From JBNKHG01 sp050290225 (lineage in GTDB: Bacteria; Pseudomonadota; Gammaproteobacteria; Pseudomonadales; Cellvibrionaceae): a stretch of 64,000 nucleotides of DNA. The first letter of the stretch is position 1; each line of letters starts with the position of its first letter. Of this stretch, positions 51,593-60,635 are shown in pieces. The notes under the pieces are model-generated. The model was given only the letters and a program-made list of their open reading frames with translations, had not been told where the DNA came from and ran no database searches. The position numbers and the translations under genes are program-made. The stretch is from positions 19,358-83,357 of the forward strand of contig JBNKHG010000091.1 of the NCBI GenBank assembly GCA_050290225.1, given 5' to 3'.

Positions 51593-52879
51593 TCAGACGG
51601 TTAACCCCGCGAAGACTTTCTCGGCGGCGTCCAGGGTGAACTGGATGTCCGCATCACTGTGGGCCGCTGACATAAAGCCCGCCTCAAAAGAGGCTGGCGC
51701 AAGGTAAATTCCTGCGTCCAGCATGCCGTGGAAGAAGCGGTTAAATCGGGTGTTGTCGCAGGCCATCACTTGCTGGTAGTTGGTGATCCGGCTTTCCTCG
51801 GTAAAGAAACCGCCAAACATGGTGCCTACATGGTTGGTAGTGAAGGGGACGCCTGCGGCTAGGGCGCGTTCTTTAAGACCAGTGACCAGTTTCTCGGTCT
51901 GGACCAATAGAGGCTCATAGAAACCCGGCTGGCTAATCAGTTCCAGGGTTTTGAGACCGGCTGCCATAGCCACCGGATTACCTGACAGGGTACCGGCCTG
52001 ATATACCGGGCCAAGCGGGGCAATCTGTTCCATCACATCGCGTCGGCCACCAAAGGCGCCTACCGGCATGCCACCTCCCATGACTTTGCCGAGGGTGGTG
52101 ATATCCGGAGTAATACCGTAGTGGCCCTGGGCGCCGGTCAGACCGACACGAAAACCGGTCATGACTTCGTCGATAATCAGGAGGCTGCCGTGCTGGTCGC
52201 ACTGCTCGCGCAGGCACTCCAGAAAGCCGGGAATCGGTGGCACGCAATTCATATTGCCGGCCACCGGTTCCACAATCACACAGGCTACCTGTTCTCCGAT
52301 ATCCGTAAACGCCTGTTTGACCCCTTCGATATCGTTATAGGTAAGGGTTACCGTGTGATCGGCCAGACAGGCGGGCACCCCCGGGGAGCTGGGCACGCCC
52401 AGGGTCAGGGCGCCGGAGCCGGCTTTGACCAGTAGAGAATCTGAGTGGCCGTGGTAGCAACCTTCGAATTTTATGATTTTGTCGCGACCGGTATAGCCAC
52501 GGGCGAGGCGTATGGCGCTCATGGTGGCTTCGGTACCGGAGTTGACGAAGCGCACCAATTCCATTTGGGGCATGATGGTGCAGAGTTTGTCCGCAAGTTG
52601 GGTTTCCAGCTCAGTAGGCGCGCCAAAGCTCAGGCCCAGGCGGGCTTTTTCGATAACGGCGTCAATGACCTCCGGGTGCGCGTGACCCAACACCATCGGT
52701 CCCCAGGATTGCACATAGTCAACGTAGCGCTTGCCGTCGGCATCGTAGAGATAGGCGCCTTCGGCCTTCTCAAAAAATACCGGGGTGCCGCCTACCGCCT
52801 TGAAAGCGCGCACAGGGGAATTCACTCCGCCGGGAATATGTTGTTGGGCTTGTTGGAATAGCTGCTCGGAGCGACTCAT
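51593..52879 (-). CDS. hemL: Glutamate-1-semialdehyde 2,1-aminomutase
   Basis: A 428-aa PLP enzyme making 5-aminolevulinate, the entry to haem synthesis. Motifs are PGGVNSPVRAFKAVGGTP, NSGTEATMSAIRLARG, FEGCYHGHSD, IIDEVMTGFRVG and LGKVMGGGMPVGAFGG with the PLP lysine. Length matches the family. It lies 156 bp downstream of thiD; in Pseudomonas thiE sits between the two, and is absent here. Confidence 0.97.
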   Translation of the reverse strand: MSRSEQLFQQAQQHIPGGVNSPVRAFKAVGGTPVFFEKAEGAYLYDADGKRYVDYVQSWGPMVLGHAHPEVIDAVIEKARLGLSFGAPTELETQLADKLCTIMPQMELVRFVNSGTEATMSAIRLARGYTGRDKIIKFEGCYHGHSDSLLVKAGSGALTLGVPSSPGVPACLADHTVTLTYNDIEGVKQAFTDIGEQVACVIVEPVAGNMNCVPPIPGFLECLREQCDQHGSLLIIDEVMTGFRVGLTGAQGHYGITPDITTLGKVMGGGMPVGAFGGRRDVMEQIAPLGPVYQAGTLSGNPVAMAAGLKTLELISQPGFYEPLLVQTEKLVTGLKERALAAGVPFTTNHVGTMFGGFFTEESRITNYQQVMACDNTRFNRFFHGMLDAGIYLAPASFEAGFMSAAHSDADIQFTLDAAEKVFAGLTV

Positions 52880-53035
52880 AGTGGTGTCCTTTGTAGCAAT
52901 AGCATGTATCGATTAAAGGCGTGCATTATCCAGGGTTATGGCGTCGACGGCTACTGGCCGGTGTCTGTTCACCGGCCAGGTCCGTTATCGGGAAGGGGAG
53001 TGGCCTCGAATCCGGAGCGTCAATGCGGCGGGTGG

Positions 53036-53866
53036 TTAACGGTTGATAACCTTTTTGACGCTGGAATCGTTTCGGTCGGCCCAAAACATACGATTGGGAA
53101 TACGTTTTCCCATACCCAGCTGGCGACTGGCCGCCAATGTATTCCAGGTAAATTGCTGGCCTTGTTCAACCGCATCCTCCAGCCGCAGACCATGGGCAAT
53201 ATAGCTGGCGATACTGGCGGCGAGGGTGCTGCCACAGCCATGGCTGAAGAACTTCAAGCGCTCCCAGGTGTAGTGCTTGATCAGGCCCTGTTGGCCATAG
53301 AGGCTGTTTATAAAGCTGTTGGTGGTTCGTTTGGCGCCACTGATCAGTACATAGTCGCACCCGCTTTCGAGAATTTCCGCCGCACAGGCGTCCAGTGTGT
53401 CCGCCTGCTGGGCCAACTCGTGGGCCTCCACCAGATCGGGGGTCGCAATGGTCGCTATCGGTAGCAGCAAGGATTCGGTGGCCTGGGTAATGGCGGGAGC
53501 GTCAAGCAGTTCGCTGTTGCAGACATTGGTGACGGGATCGAGGATCACTGGCAGGGTGGGGTAGTCCCGCAAAATGGTGTGTATCGCTTCCACATTATCA
53601 ACACTGCCAATAAAGCCGAGTTTGATCGCTTTTACCGGCATGTCTTCGAGGATGGCGCGTGCCTGTTCTATCAGTAGCGGCGATTCCACCGGCACCACGT
53701 CTTTTAGGTCGCGGGTATCCGTGGCACAGAGCGATGTAATTACCGGTGTGCAGTGGCAGCCGAGACTGGCGGTGGTCTCGATATCAGCCTGAATGCCTGA
53801 GCCGCCGGAAGGGTCGTGCCCGGAGATGCTCATCACCACTGGGGTCACACAATCAAATTCTGTCAT
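53036..53866 (-). CDS. thiD: Hydroxymethylpyrimidine (phosphate) kinase
   Basis: A 276-aa ribokinase-fold enzyme of thiamine synthesis. The ATG at 53866 is chosen for its AGGAG site; the frame extends 14 codons more. The signature SISGHDPSGGSGIQADIET and the C-terminal HGCGSTLAASIASYIAHG anion-hole motif are clear. The group resembles the ThiD proteins next to hemL in Pseudomonas. No thiE or other thi gene is adjacent. Confidence 0.88.
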   Translation of the reverse strand: MTEFDCVTPVVMSISGHDPSGGSGIQADIETTASLGCHCTPVITSLCATDTRDLKDVVPVESPLLIEQARAILEDMPVKAIKLGFIGSVDNVEAIHTILRDYPTLPVILDPVTNVCNSELLDAPAITQATESLLLPIATIATPDLVEAHELAQQADTLDACAAEILESGCDYVLISGAKRTTNSFINSLYGQQGLIKHYTWERLKFFSHGCGSTLAASIASYIAHGLRLEDAVEQGQQFTWNTLAASRQLGMGKRIPNRMFWADRNDSSVKKVINR

Positions 53867-54027
53867 TTCGGTTGGCTCCTGCAAAGTCTGGAGCCTGTGG
53901 GTCGCCATCGTGTGGCAGGGCGATTAGACCACAGGTTGTGAATTATGATAAAGGCCAATACGCAGCCTTTTAAGCATATCACAGCCTCTGGGTTTTGCTT
54001 GGGAGCAGAGCCTTAGGGCAGTGTCAA

Positions 54028-54450
54028 TCAGAAAGGACGGACCACCACTAAAATCACGATTCCCAGCAGCAGCAACACAGGGAATTCATTGAATACGCGA
54101 AAATATCGATGGCTGTGCGGATTGAGGTCTTCGCGAAGCAGGCGCAGGTAGCGTCCACAGAGATGATGGTAGCCGATCAGTACCACAACCAGGGCGACTT
54201 TGATCCAAAACCAGTTGGCCAGGCGGTAGTAATCCCACTGGAAACTGACCAACCAAAGGCCGAACACCAGGGTGGCAATCATGGAGGGAGTGGCGATACC
54301 GCGATATAACTTGCGCTCCATTATTTTAAAGCGCTCCCGGCTGGTTTTGTCCTCGCTCATGGCGTGGTAGACAAACAACCGAGGCAAATAGAAGAGTGCG
54401 GCGAACCAGCAGACAACGGCGATAATGTGGAAGGCTTTGACCCAAAGCAT
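54028..54450 (-). CDS. hemJ: Protoporphyrinogen oxidase HemJ (CopD-like membrane protein)
   Basis: A 140-aa protein with four transmembrane helices. It begins MLWVKAFHIIAVVCWFAALF, with the conserved His of the HemJ family, and contains PRLFVYHAM and KLYRGIATPSMIATLVFG. HemJ oxidises protoporphyrinogen IX in many proteobacteria that lack HemG or HemY. The gene lies near argC, as in Pseudomonas. Combined with hemL 1.1 kb away this makes two haem genes in close range. No HemG or HemY is in the window. Confidence 0.85.
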   Translation of the reverse strand: MLWVKAFHIIAVVCWFAALFYLPRLFVYHAMSEDKTSRERFKIMERKLYRGIATPSMIATLVFGLWLVSFQWDYYRLANWFWIKVALVVVLIGYHHLCGRYLRLLREDLNPHSHRYFRVFNEFPVLLLLGIVILVVVRPF

Positions 54451-54501
54451 AGAGGATGATTCCTGTTGTGGTGATCAGTGCATTTATATCTGCCAGGGCA
54501 T

Positions 54502-56301
54502 CTATACCTGGTAGTAGTTGTTGATAGTGTCGGCGGTGATTATGCCCAGAACGGACGACTCCAGCGGGGTCGGCGCACGCTCGACGTAGATGGCGTCGGC
54601 GGTTTTTTGTCGAAGCAGTTGTTGTGCTTCGTATAGGTTGGCTTGTTGGTGAATGGGCAGTAGCTGGTAGCGCTGCGCCGGGATACGCTCCAAGTCGATG
54701 TCCTCCTCCAAGCCAAGGATTTTTTCATTGGGATTTTCGAGGAAATTTGCCAGGTCCGCCGCCCGCAGCAGGTGCTTGTTTTTGCCCAACTCCTCGATAA
54801 CGACCCACAGGGGTTGGTTGCTGAGCAGGTGGTGGGCCTGGTCGTATTTCAACAGCCTGGGACTGGTGGCGAAGGATGTATTCATTACGCTAAGCACGCC
54901 GACTTTACTGAGGATCTGTTTGACCGGTCCGGAATTGAGAGCGTTGCCGTTAGCTTCCAGCAGTGCCACAAAAATGCCTTCGCTGTGGGCCAGCTGGCGG
55001 GTGGCTAGACAGGAGACCACAATGATCAGCATGCTGGGGAATATAATATTGGGGTTATAGGTGAGTTCGAGGATGGCGATTAAAGCGGCGAGCGGTGCGT
55101 TAAGCACCGAGCCCATCATAGCCGCCATGCCCAGCATGACGTAGAAACCGGTATCGGCGGCTTCGCCGGGCATAAGCAGATCGCCGACTATACTCATGGC
55201 GCCGCCGATACAGCCGCCCATGACCAGGCTCGGCCCGATCAGTCCTCCGGGCATTCCCAATCCAATACTGGTGCCGGTGGCCAGTATTTTGGCCACCACG
55301 ATCAGAGTCAGCAGGCCGAGAGCGAAGTGGCCCTGGATAGCATGGGTGAGGGTGTCGTAGCCCAACCCCAGCACCTGGGGTGTGAAAATGGCGATGCTGC
55401 CGGTCACCAGCCCGGCAATGCTCAGGCGTAGCGCAATGGGGTAATGCTTGAGGCGGTTGCAACCCAGGATCAGGTGGATATAGGCGCTGGCGCAGACGGC
55501 AATCACCAAGCCTGTGAGGGCGACATAGGGTAGTTCCCATAGCGAATGCAGCTGGATATTGGCTACCGGCAGGGCGCTCTCGGGGCCGAACACTATCTGT
55601 GTAATCACGGCGCCTGACACAGAGGCGAGAATAATTGGAATAAATCCAGTGATGGTGTACTCCATCAGTACCACCTCCATGGCGAAAATCACTCCAGCCA
55701 TTGGCGTATTAAAGGAGGCTGCGATCGCCGCGGCCACACCACACCCAACCAGCGTGCGAAGGCTGTTATTGGGCAACTTGAGCCACTGTCCCAGCTGACT
55801 TGCGGCACCGGCGCCCAGGTGTACGGCAGGGCCCTCCCTCCCTACCGACTGTCCGCTCAGAAGGCACAGGGCAGCACCGAAGAACTGCACCAGGATATTG
55901 GCCAGGGGGAGCTGGCCCTGATAATTGTGGAGCCGGTGCAAGACGTGGCCAACGCTGATGTTGTGGTAGCGTCGGTCCATTGTCTGTAGGAGCAGGCCGA
56001 TAATTGCAGCGCCGGTAAGTGGCAGCAAGAAATACCAGTGGCGCGCGAGGCCCTCGAAATTCTCGCTGCTGCCGGGCAGAAAGTGGGAAAGGGGGAGATC
56101 GATCAACAGGCGCAGCATTACCATGATAGCGGCGGCGAGTATGCCGCAGATCAGCCCGAGCAGGGTCAACTGCGGCAGGGCATCGATATATGCCAGCCGG
56201 TGACGAAAGTCGTCAACCGCATTGCGAAGGCGTCGCTTGAGGCGATGAGCGGTTCGGTCGACTGTTGCCCTGTCGTTCGGGGATCTGGGAGACCCGGACA
56301 T
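54502..56301 (-). CDS. ClC-family chloride channel/antiporter with CBS-like tail
   Basis: A 599-aa membrane protein. The ClC core (about residues 40-440) has GREGPAVHLGA with the gating glutamate, and the GGLIGPSLVMG motif near the second half of the pore. The first selectivity motif GSGIP is not recognisable (VGHVLHRL at that place). At the position of the internal proton glutamate (E. coli Glu203, in IIEEM) the sequence is AMEVVL, so only the preceding Glu is kept. The C-terminal 150 residues look like a pair of CBS domains, a regulatory module. It stands alone on the minus strand. Confidence 0.88.
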   Translation of the reverse strand: MSGSPRSPNDRATVDRTAHRLKRRLRNAVDDFRHRLAYIDALPQLTLLGLICGILAAAIMVMLRLLIDLPLSHFLPGSSENFEGLARHWYFLLPLTGAAIIGLLLQTMDRRYHNISVGHVLHRLHNYQGQLPLANILVQFFGAALCLLSGQSVGREGPAVHLGAGAASQLGQWLKLPNNSLRTLVGCGVAAAIAASFNTPMAGVIFAMEVVLMEYTITGFIPIILASVSGAVITQIVFGPESALPVANIQLHSLWELPYVALTGLVIAVCASAYIHLILGCNRLKHYPIALRLSIAGLVTGSIAIFTPQVLGLGYDTLTHAIQGHFALGLLTLIVVAKILATGTSIGLGMPGGLIGPSLVMGGCIGGAMSIVGDLLMPGEAADTGFYVMLGMAAMMGSVLNAPLAALIAILELTYNPNIIFPSMLIIVVSCLATRQLAHSEGIFVALLEANGNALNSGPVKQILSKVGVLSVMNTSFATSPRLLKYDQAHHLLSNQPLWVVIEELGKNKHLLRAADLANFLENPNEKILGLEEDIDLERIPAQRYQLLPIHQQANLYEAQQLLRQKTADAIYVERAPTPLESSVLGIITADTINNYYQV

Positions 56302-56570
56302 AGATAACCGTATTGTTCTTGATATGAGGATATTGTTGTTCTATTGAAGCCAGTGACTATCAATGATTTTGGCCGTTGGCGCGAGTTTACACGCCTCCGG
56401 CGAAACGATGTAGTGCTGTGTGCGGAGAACTGCCCTTTCGCTTTCTGTGTTGGGCTCTTATTATAGGCCCTTTGGCTGCTCCGACAGGTAATAACGACAG
56501 CGCCGGATCCTGGGTCTGGTGTCGACAGCAGCGCGGGTAAATTGACAGATTGAACTGCGAGGTAGTAGGT

Positions 56571-57617
56571 GTGATTCGAGTGGGAATTATCGGCGGTACG
56601 GGATATACCGGCGTCGAGTTGTTGCGTTTATTGGTTAACCATCCCCAGGTTGAGGTGGCGATTATCACGTCCCGTGCTGAGGCCGGGGTGAAAGTGGCCG
56701 ATCTCTACCCCAGTTTGCGGGGTCACCTGGATCTCACCTTCACCGTGCCGGACGTGGATAAACTTGCCGGCTGTGACGCAGTCTTTTTTGCCACTCCTCA
56801 CGGGGTTGCCCAGGCGATGATGCCGGCATTGATTGAGCGCGGTGTGCGGGTGGTGGACCTGTCTGCGGATTTCCGTATCCAGGATGCCGAGCTTTGGTCA
56901 AACTGGTACGGACAGGAGCACGCCTGCCCCGAGCTTCTGCCACAGGCTGTGTACGGTCTGCCCGAAACCAACCGGGCAGTCATCCGGGAGGCGCAACTGG
57001 TGGCCTGTCCCGGTTGCTACCCCACCGCCACCCAGCTGGGGTTACTGCCTTTGCTGGAGCAAAATCTGGTGGACGCCACACACCTGATTGCCAATGCCGC
57101 TTCCGGTGCCAGCGGGGCCGGGCGCCAGGCGAAAGTCGATAACCTGCTGACCGAGGTCAGCGACAGTTTCAAGGCCTATGGCTGCAGCGGGCATAGACAT
57201 TTGCCGGAAATCGAGCAGGAGCTGCGCCGGGCGCAACCGGCTGGAGCGGCCGAGGCGCAGCTGACATTCGTGCCTCATCTGGTACCAATGATTCGCGGCA
57301 TCCATGCCACCCTCTACGCTAACCTGCTGGATGCCGGCAAAAGTGTGGACTTGCAGTCGTTGTTCGAGCAGCGGTACGCTGCGGAGCCCTTTGTGGACGT
57401 GATGCCTGCCGGTTCACACCCACAGACACGCAGTGTCAAAAGCTCCAATATGTGTCGCCTGTCAGTGTTTCAACCTCAGGGGCGCGATACAGTAGTGGTT
57501 TTGTCTGTTATCGACAATCTCACAAAAGGCGCATCCGGCCAGGCGGTACAAAACCTGAACATAATGTTTGGCTTTGAAGAGACCGCTGGGTTGAACCAGG
57601 TGGCATTACTGCCCTAG
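56571..57617 (+). CDS. argC: N-acetyl-gamma-glutamyl-phosphate reductase
   Basis: A 348-aa enzyme of arginine synthesis. The GTG at 56571 gives the canonical MIRVGIIGGTGYTGVELLRLL start, with AGGT sites just before; a TTG 21 bp earlier is less likely. The active site is VACPGCYPTATQLG (catalytic Cys), and HRHLPEIEQEL and VPHLVPMIRGIHAT follow. It starts the conserved cluster that runs to the rRNA operon in Pseudomonas. Confidence 0.96.
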   Translation: MIRVGIIGGTGYTGVELLRLLVNHPQVEVAIITSRAEAGVKVADLYPSLRGHLDLTFTVPDVDKLAGCDAVFFATPHGVAQAMMPALIERGVRVVDLSADFRIQDAELWSNWYGQEHACPELLPQAVYGLPETNRAVIREAQLVACPGCYPTATQLGLLPLLEQNLVDATHLIANAASGASGAGRQAKVDNLLTEVSDSFKAYGCSGHRHLPEIEQELRRAQPAGAAEAQLTFVPHLVPMIRGIHATLYANLLDAGKSVDLQSLFEQRYAAEPFVDVMPAGSHPQTRSVKSSNMCRLSVFQPQGRDTVVVLSVIDNLTKGASGQAVQNLNIMFGFEETAGLNQVALLP

Positions 57618-57691
57618 GAAGTAGGAGATCGACGTTTCAACGCCTAATCGCATACGTATTGAAGCCGTAACCACACCATCGGAGAGTGTTA

Positions 57692-58450
57692 ATGACCGCC
57701 GTCAAAGGCAGCAAACAGTACAAGCTGAAAGTAGTACCCTACCGGCCGCTGTACCGGGCGATGGCCTGGCTTGGGGCGTCTGCAGTTATTCTGGCTGTGC
57801 TGGTCGCGAGTTACTTCTGGGGCAGTATCCATGGTCTGGAGCTGCAGGCCCGAGCCATCGCCGAACGCGACCAACTGCGTATCGATCTGCAGGCCAAATC
57901 CCGCGAGGCAGAGGAATACCGCCAGCGGGTCGCCAACTTGCGGCTGGGGTCGGAGGTTGACCGCAAGGCCAGTGAGGAGGTGCGCAATGAGGTGATCGAG
58001 CTCAAATCCCAGATTGCTGACCTTGAAGCGGATATCGCTTTTTATCGGGGCTTGATGGCACCTTCAGGCAACAAACGTGGATTAACCATTGGCTCACTGG
58101 ATGTCATTTCCACAGGGTCGGCACGTGAGTACGACTACAAATTGACGGTTCAGCAATTGACGACCAGCCATACGCTGTTGAAGGGTTATCTCAACTTCAA
58201 CGTGGTTGGCCGCAAGCCGACCCCAGATGGCCAGGGTTCAGAGGAGCTTGTCCTGCCGTTGAGGGATTTGACGTCGAAAGTGGCCGATGAAAATATCCAA
58301 TTGCGCTTCAAATATTTCCAGAACTTTTCCGGTCGTCTGAAGCTGCCGGAAGGGTTTGAACCGGTAAGAATTGAATTGCTGGCCAAATCCACGGGGAAAA
58401 ATGCGGTTACCGTCGAAAAGAAATTTGGTTGGTTAGTACAAGAGGGCTAA
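57692..58450 (+). CDS. DUF6776 membrane-anchored coiled-coil protein
   Basis: A 252-aa protein. GGAGAG precedes the ATG at 57692; a GTG at 57686 is also in frame. One transmembrane helix (AMAWLGASAVILAVLVASYFW, about 23-43) is followed by a long coiled coil (about 50-120: RAIAERDQLRIDLQAKSREA, then VRNEVIELKSQIADLEADIA) and a beta-rich C-terminal domain. The coiled coil and domain should be periplasmic. It is 5 bp upstream of the bactofilin gene, suggesting the two act together. Function unknown. Confidence 0.75.
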   Translation: MTAVKGSKQYKLKVVPYRPLYRAMAWLGASAVILAVLVASYFWGSIHGLELQARAIAERDQLRIDLQAKSREAEEYRQRVANLRLGSEVDRKASEEVRNEVIELKSQIADLEADIAFYRGLMAPSGNKRGLTIGSLDVISTGSAREYDYKLTVQQLTTSHTLLKGYLNFNVVGRKPTPDGQGSEELVLPLRDLTSKVADENIQLRFKYFQNFSGRLKLPEGFEPVRIELLAKSTGKNAVTVEKKFGWLVQEG

Positions 58451-58455
58451 AGGCC

Positions 58456-58923
58456 ATGTTTGGAAAAAAGGAAAAAGTTGTGGGGTTTGCGTCAGGTAGC
58501 ACGACCTTAATATCCAAATCCACCGAAATCGTGGGCGATATTAAATTTAGTGGAAATCTTGAGATTGAGGGCACGGTTCGAGGCAATATTATTTCCGAGT
58601 CTGACGCTGATGCCAGGGTTAGGGTAATGGAAAAAGGACTTGTGCAGGGGGAAGTACGTGTGCCCAAGGTGGTTATCAATGGCCATGTGGAAGGGGACGT
58701 GCATTCGGACAAGCATGTCGAGCTGGCGGCCCGTGCCACAGTGGAAGGTAACGTACACTACCGTTTGATCGAGATGGTCAAGGGAGCCCAGGTTAACGGC
58801 AGCCTGCTATATGCTGACGACAAGACGGCTAAAAAGGCCCCAGCTACTGAAATGGATGATTCTGATGCCAAGCTGGCAGTTGAGAACCCGGCAGTGGCCG
58901 AGGCTGTCTTGCCTAATAGTTGA
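58456..58923 (+). CDS. Bactofilin
   Basis: A 155-aa polymer-forming cytoskeletal protein. The ATG at 58456 is preferred; an earlier start would overlap DUF6776. The beta-helix core shows the expected repeating pattern (KSTEIVGDIKFSGNLEIEGT, then VRGNIISESD, GLVQGEVRVPKVVINGHVEG, and ATVEGNVHYRLIEMVKGAQV), flanked by short disordered ends. Bactofilins often localise cell-wall enzymes of the M23 family, and one is encoded 1.7 kb away. Confidence 0.9.
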   Translation: MFGKKEKVVGFASGSTTLISKSTEIVGDIKFSGNLEIEGTVRGNIISESDADARVRVMEKGLVQGEVRVPKVVINGHVEGDVHSDKHVELAARATVEGNVHYRLIEMVKGAQVNGSLLYADDKTAKKAPATEMDDSDAKLAVENPAVAEAVLPNS

Positions 58924-59046
58924 CTAATTTACTCGGGTAAAGGGATAATAGAGGCAGGTGTCGGCCAGTTGGCTGGCACCCCGTGGGCGAACTTGATTGT
59001 ATTTGTTAATGGATCGCCCCTGGATCAGTATTTCGTTGGATTATGT

Positions 59047-59400
59047 ATGACCGCGCCCGAAACCTTTACCCCTAATGCCCTTAATGTAACTGCCAGTGCA
59101 GCGGCAAAAGTGAAAAGCCTGATAGAAGAAGAGGGCAATAGCGAACTGAAACTTCGCGTTTTTGTAACCGGAGGCGGTTGTTCCGGGTTTCAGTACGGAT
59201 TTACTTTTGATGAACTGGTAGCCGAAGACGATGCTGTGGTGGAAGCCGGTGGTATTACCGTGCTGGTGGATGCCATGAGCTACCCGTATTTGCTTGGTTC
59301 CCAGGTAGACTACGAAGAGGGGCTGCAAGGCTCTAAGTTTGTGGTCCAGAATCCCAACGCTTCCACCACCTGTGGTTGTGGCTCCTCCTTCTCCATCTAG
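59047..59400 (+). CDS. erpA: Iron-sulphur cluster insertion protein ErpA
   Basis: A 117-aa A-type carrier. The ATG at 59047 gives the family start (MTAPETFTPNALNV); a longer frame exists. The three ligand cysteines are in GGGCSGFQYG and TTCGCGSSF. ErpA hands Fe-S clusters to isoprenoid and respiratory enzymes. It lies between the bactofilin gene and anmK, as in Pseudomonas. Confidence 0.95.
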   Translation: MTAPETFTPNALNVTASAAAKVKSLIEEEGNSELKLRVFVTGGGCSGFQYGFTFDELVAEDDAVVEAGGITVLVDAMSYPYLLGSQVDYEEGLQGSKFVVQNPNASTTCGCGSSFSI

Positions 59401-59513
59401 GTTTGCCCCGGTTAATGTAACTTCCCGATGTGGCTACAGCTGATTTTGCGTTGATCTTTGCCTAAGTCGATTAAGTCGGTCGTATACTGAATGAAGGGCG
59501 GCGGCTGTCATCA

Positions 59514-60635
59514 TTAGGGATAGTAGATCCCGCCCAATATTACTTCACGCTTGGCTCCGGTAACACTGGGCAGATTTCCCGCCTGGCGGTTCAGTGTTTG
59601 TCGAGCCAACCACGCGAAAGCGACAGCTTCCACCCAGTCAGGTGCCAGCCCCAGTCGGACGGTGCTGGCAACGGGGCTTGGGGCCAGTAACTTCTCCAGC
59701 CGCGACATCAACTGGAGGTTGTGAGCTCCCCCCCCGCACACATAAATTTCCGAACGGTCGCTGGTGCGCATTGGCAAAATAGCATCGGTGATGGTTTTGG
59801 CGGTGAGTTCCAGCAGGGTAGCCTGTATCTCACTGGCACTTAGTTGAGCTTCCAGTCGTTCAAGCGTTGCGGTCAGCCATGGAAGATGGAAAGCCTCGCG
59901 TCCGGTGCTTTTTGGGGGCGATTGAGCAAAGAATGGATGGGCTAGCAACATGTCCAGCAGAGCGGGTTGTACTTCCCCCTGTAAGGCCCAGTGGCCGTCT
60001 CTGTCAAATCCACAGCCCAGGTTTTGGTTCACCCAGGCATCCATCAACACATTGCCGGGACCGGTGTCAAAGCCTATAGTCTGAGCATCCAGCGGCAGGT
60101 GGGAAACATTGGCCATGCCTCCGATATTCACTACAAAGCGTTCAACTGCAGGGCTCTGGAACGCTGCTCGATGAAAGGCGGGTGCCAGGGGGGCGCCTTC
60201 TCCGCCAGCGGCCATATCGCGGCGGCGAAAATCTGCGACCGTGGTAATGCCGGTGTTCTCGGCAATGGTATTGGGGTCGCCGATTTGCAGGCTAAAAGGG
60301 TGTTCACAACTCCCGGGTGGGCGATGACGAACGGTCTGGCCGTGACTGCCGATGGCGACAATTCGATCAGCAGTCAATGCCATGGCCTTCAACAGGCTGT
60401 TAGCGGCATCTGCGAAATGCCTTCCCAGGGCACGATCAAGCTCTCCCATGCGATCCAGTTCCCTCTCCCCGGGTTGGCAAAGTGCCAAAATCTGCCCCTT
60501 GAGACTAGCACTGATGGGATGGCTGTGATGCCCAGCCAATTTTACTGATTCGCCACTGAAATCCACCAGTGCGGCATCGATACTGTCGACACTGGTGCCG
60601 GACATCAGTCCGATATAGAGATCCCGATCTCTCAT
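59514..60635 (-). CDS. anmK: Anhydro-N-acetylmuramic acid kinase
   Basis: A 373-aa enzyme that opens and phosphorylates 1,6-anhydroMurNAc released from recycled peptidoglycan, giving MurNAc 6-phosphate. It begins LYIGLMSGTSVDSIDAALVD, with GSHGQTVRHRPP, the catalytic FDTGPGNVLMDAW and EIYVCGGGAHN. It overlaps the upstream M23 gene by 4 bp. It sits upstream in the same pathway as amgK and murU at the left end of the window. Confidence 0.96.
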   Translation of the reverse strand: MRDRDLYIGLMSGTSVDSIDAALVDFSGESVKLAGHHSHPISASLKGQILALCQPGERELDRMGELDRALGRHFADAANSLLKAMALTADRIVAIGSHGQTVRHRPPGSCEHPFSLQIGDPNTIAENTGITTVADFRRRDMAAGGEGAPLAPAFHRAAFQSPAVERFVVNIGGMANVSHLPLDAQTIGFDTGPGNVLMDAWVNQNLGCGFDRDGHWALQGEVQPALLDMLLAHPFFAQSPPKSTGREAFHLPWLTATLERLEAQLSASEIQATLLELTAKTITDAILPMRTSDRSEIYVCGGGAHNLQLMSRLEKLLAPSPVASTVRLGLAPDWVEAVAFAWLARQTLNRQAGNLPSVTGAKREVILGGIYYP

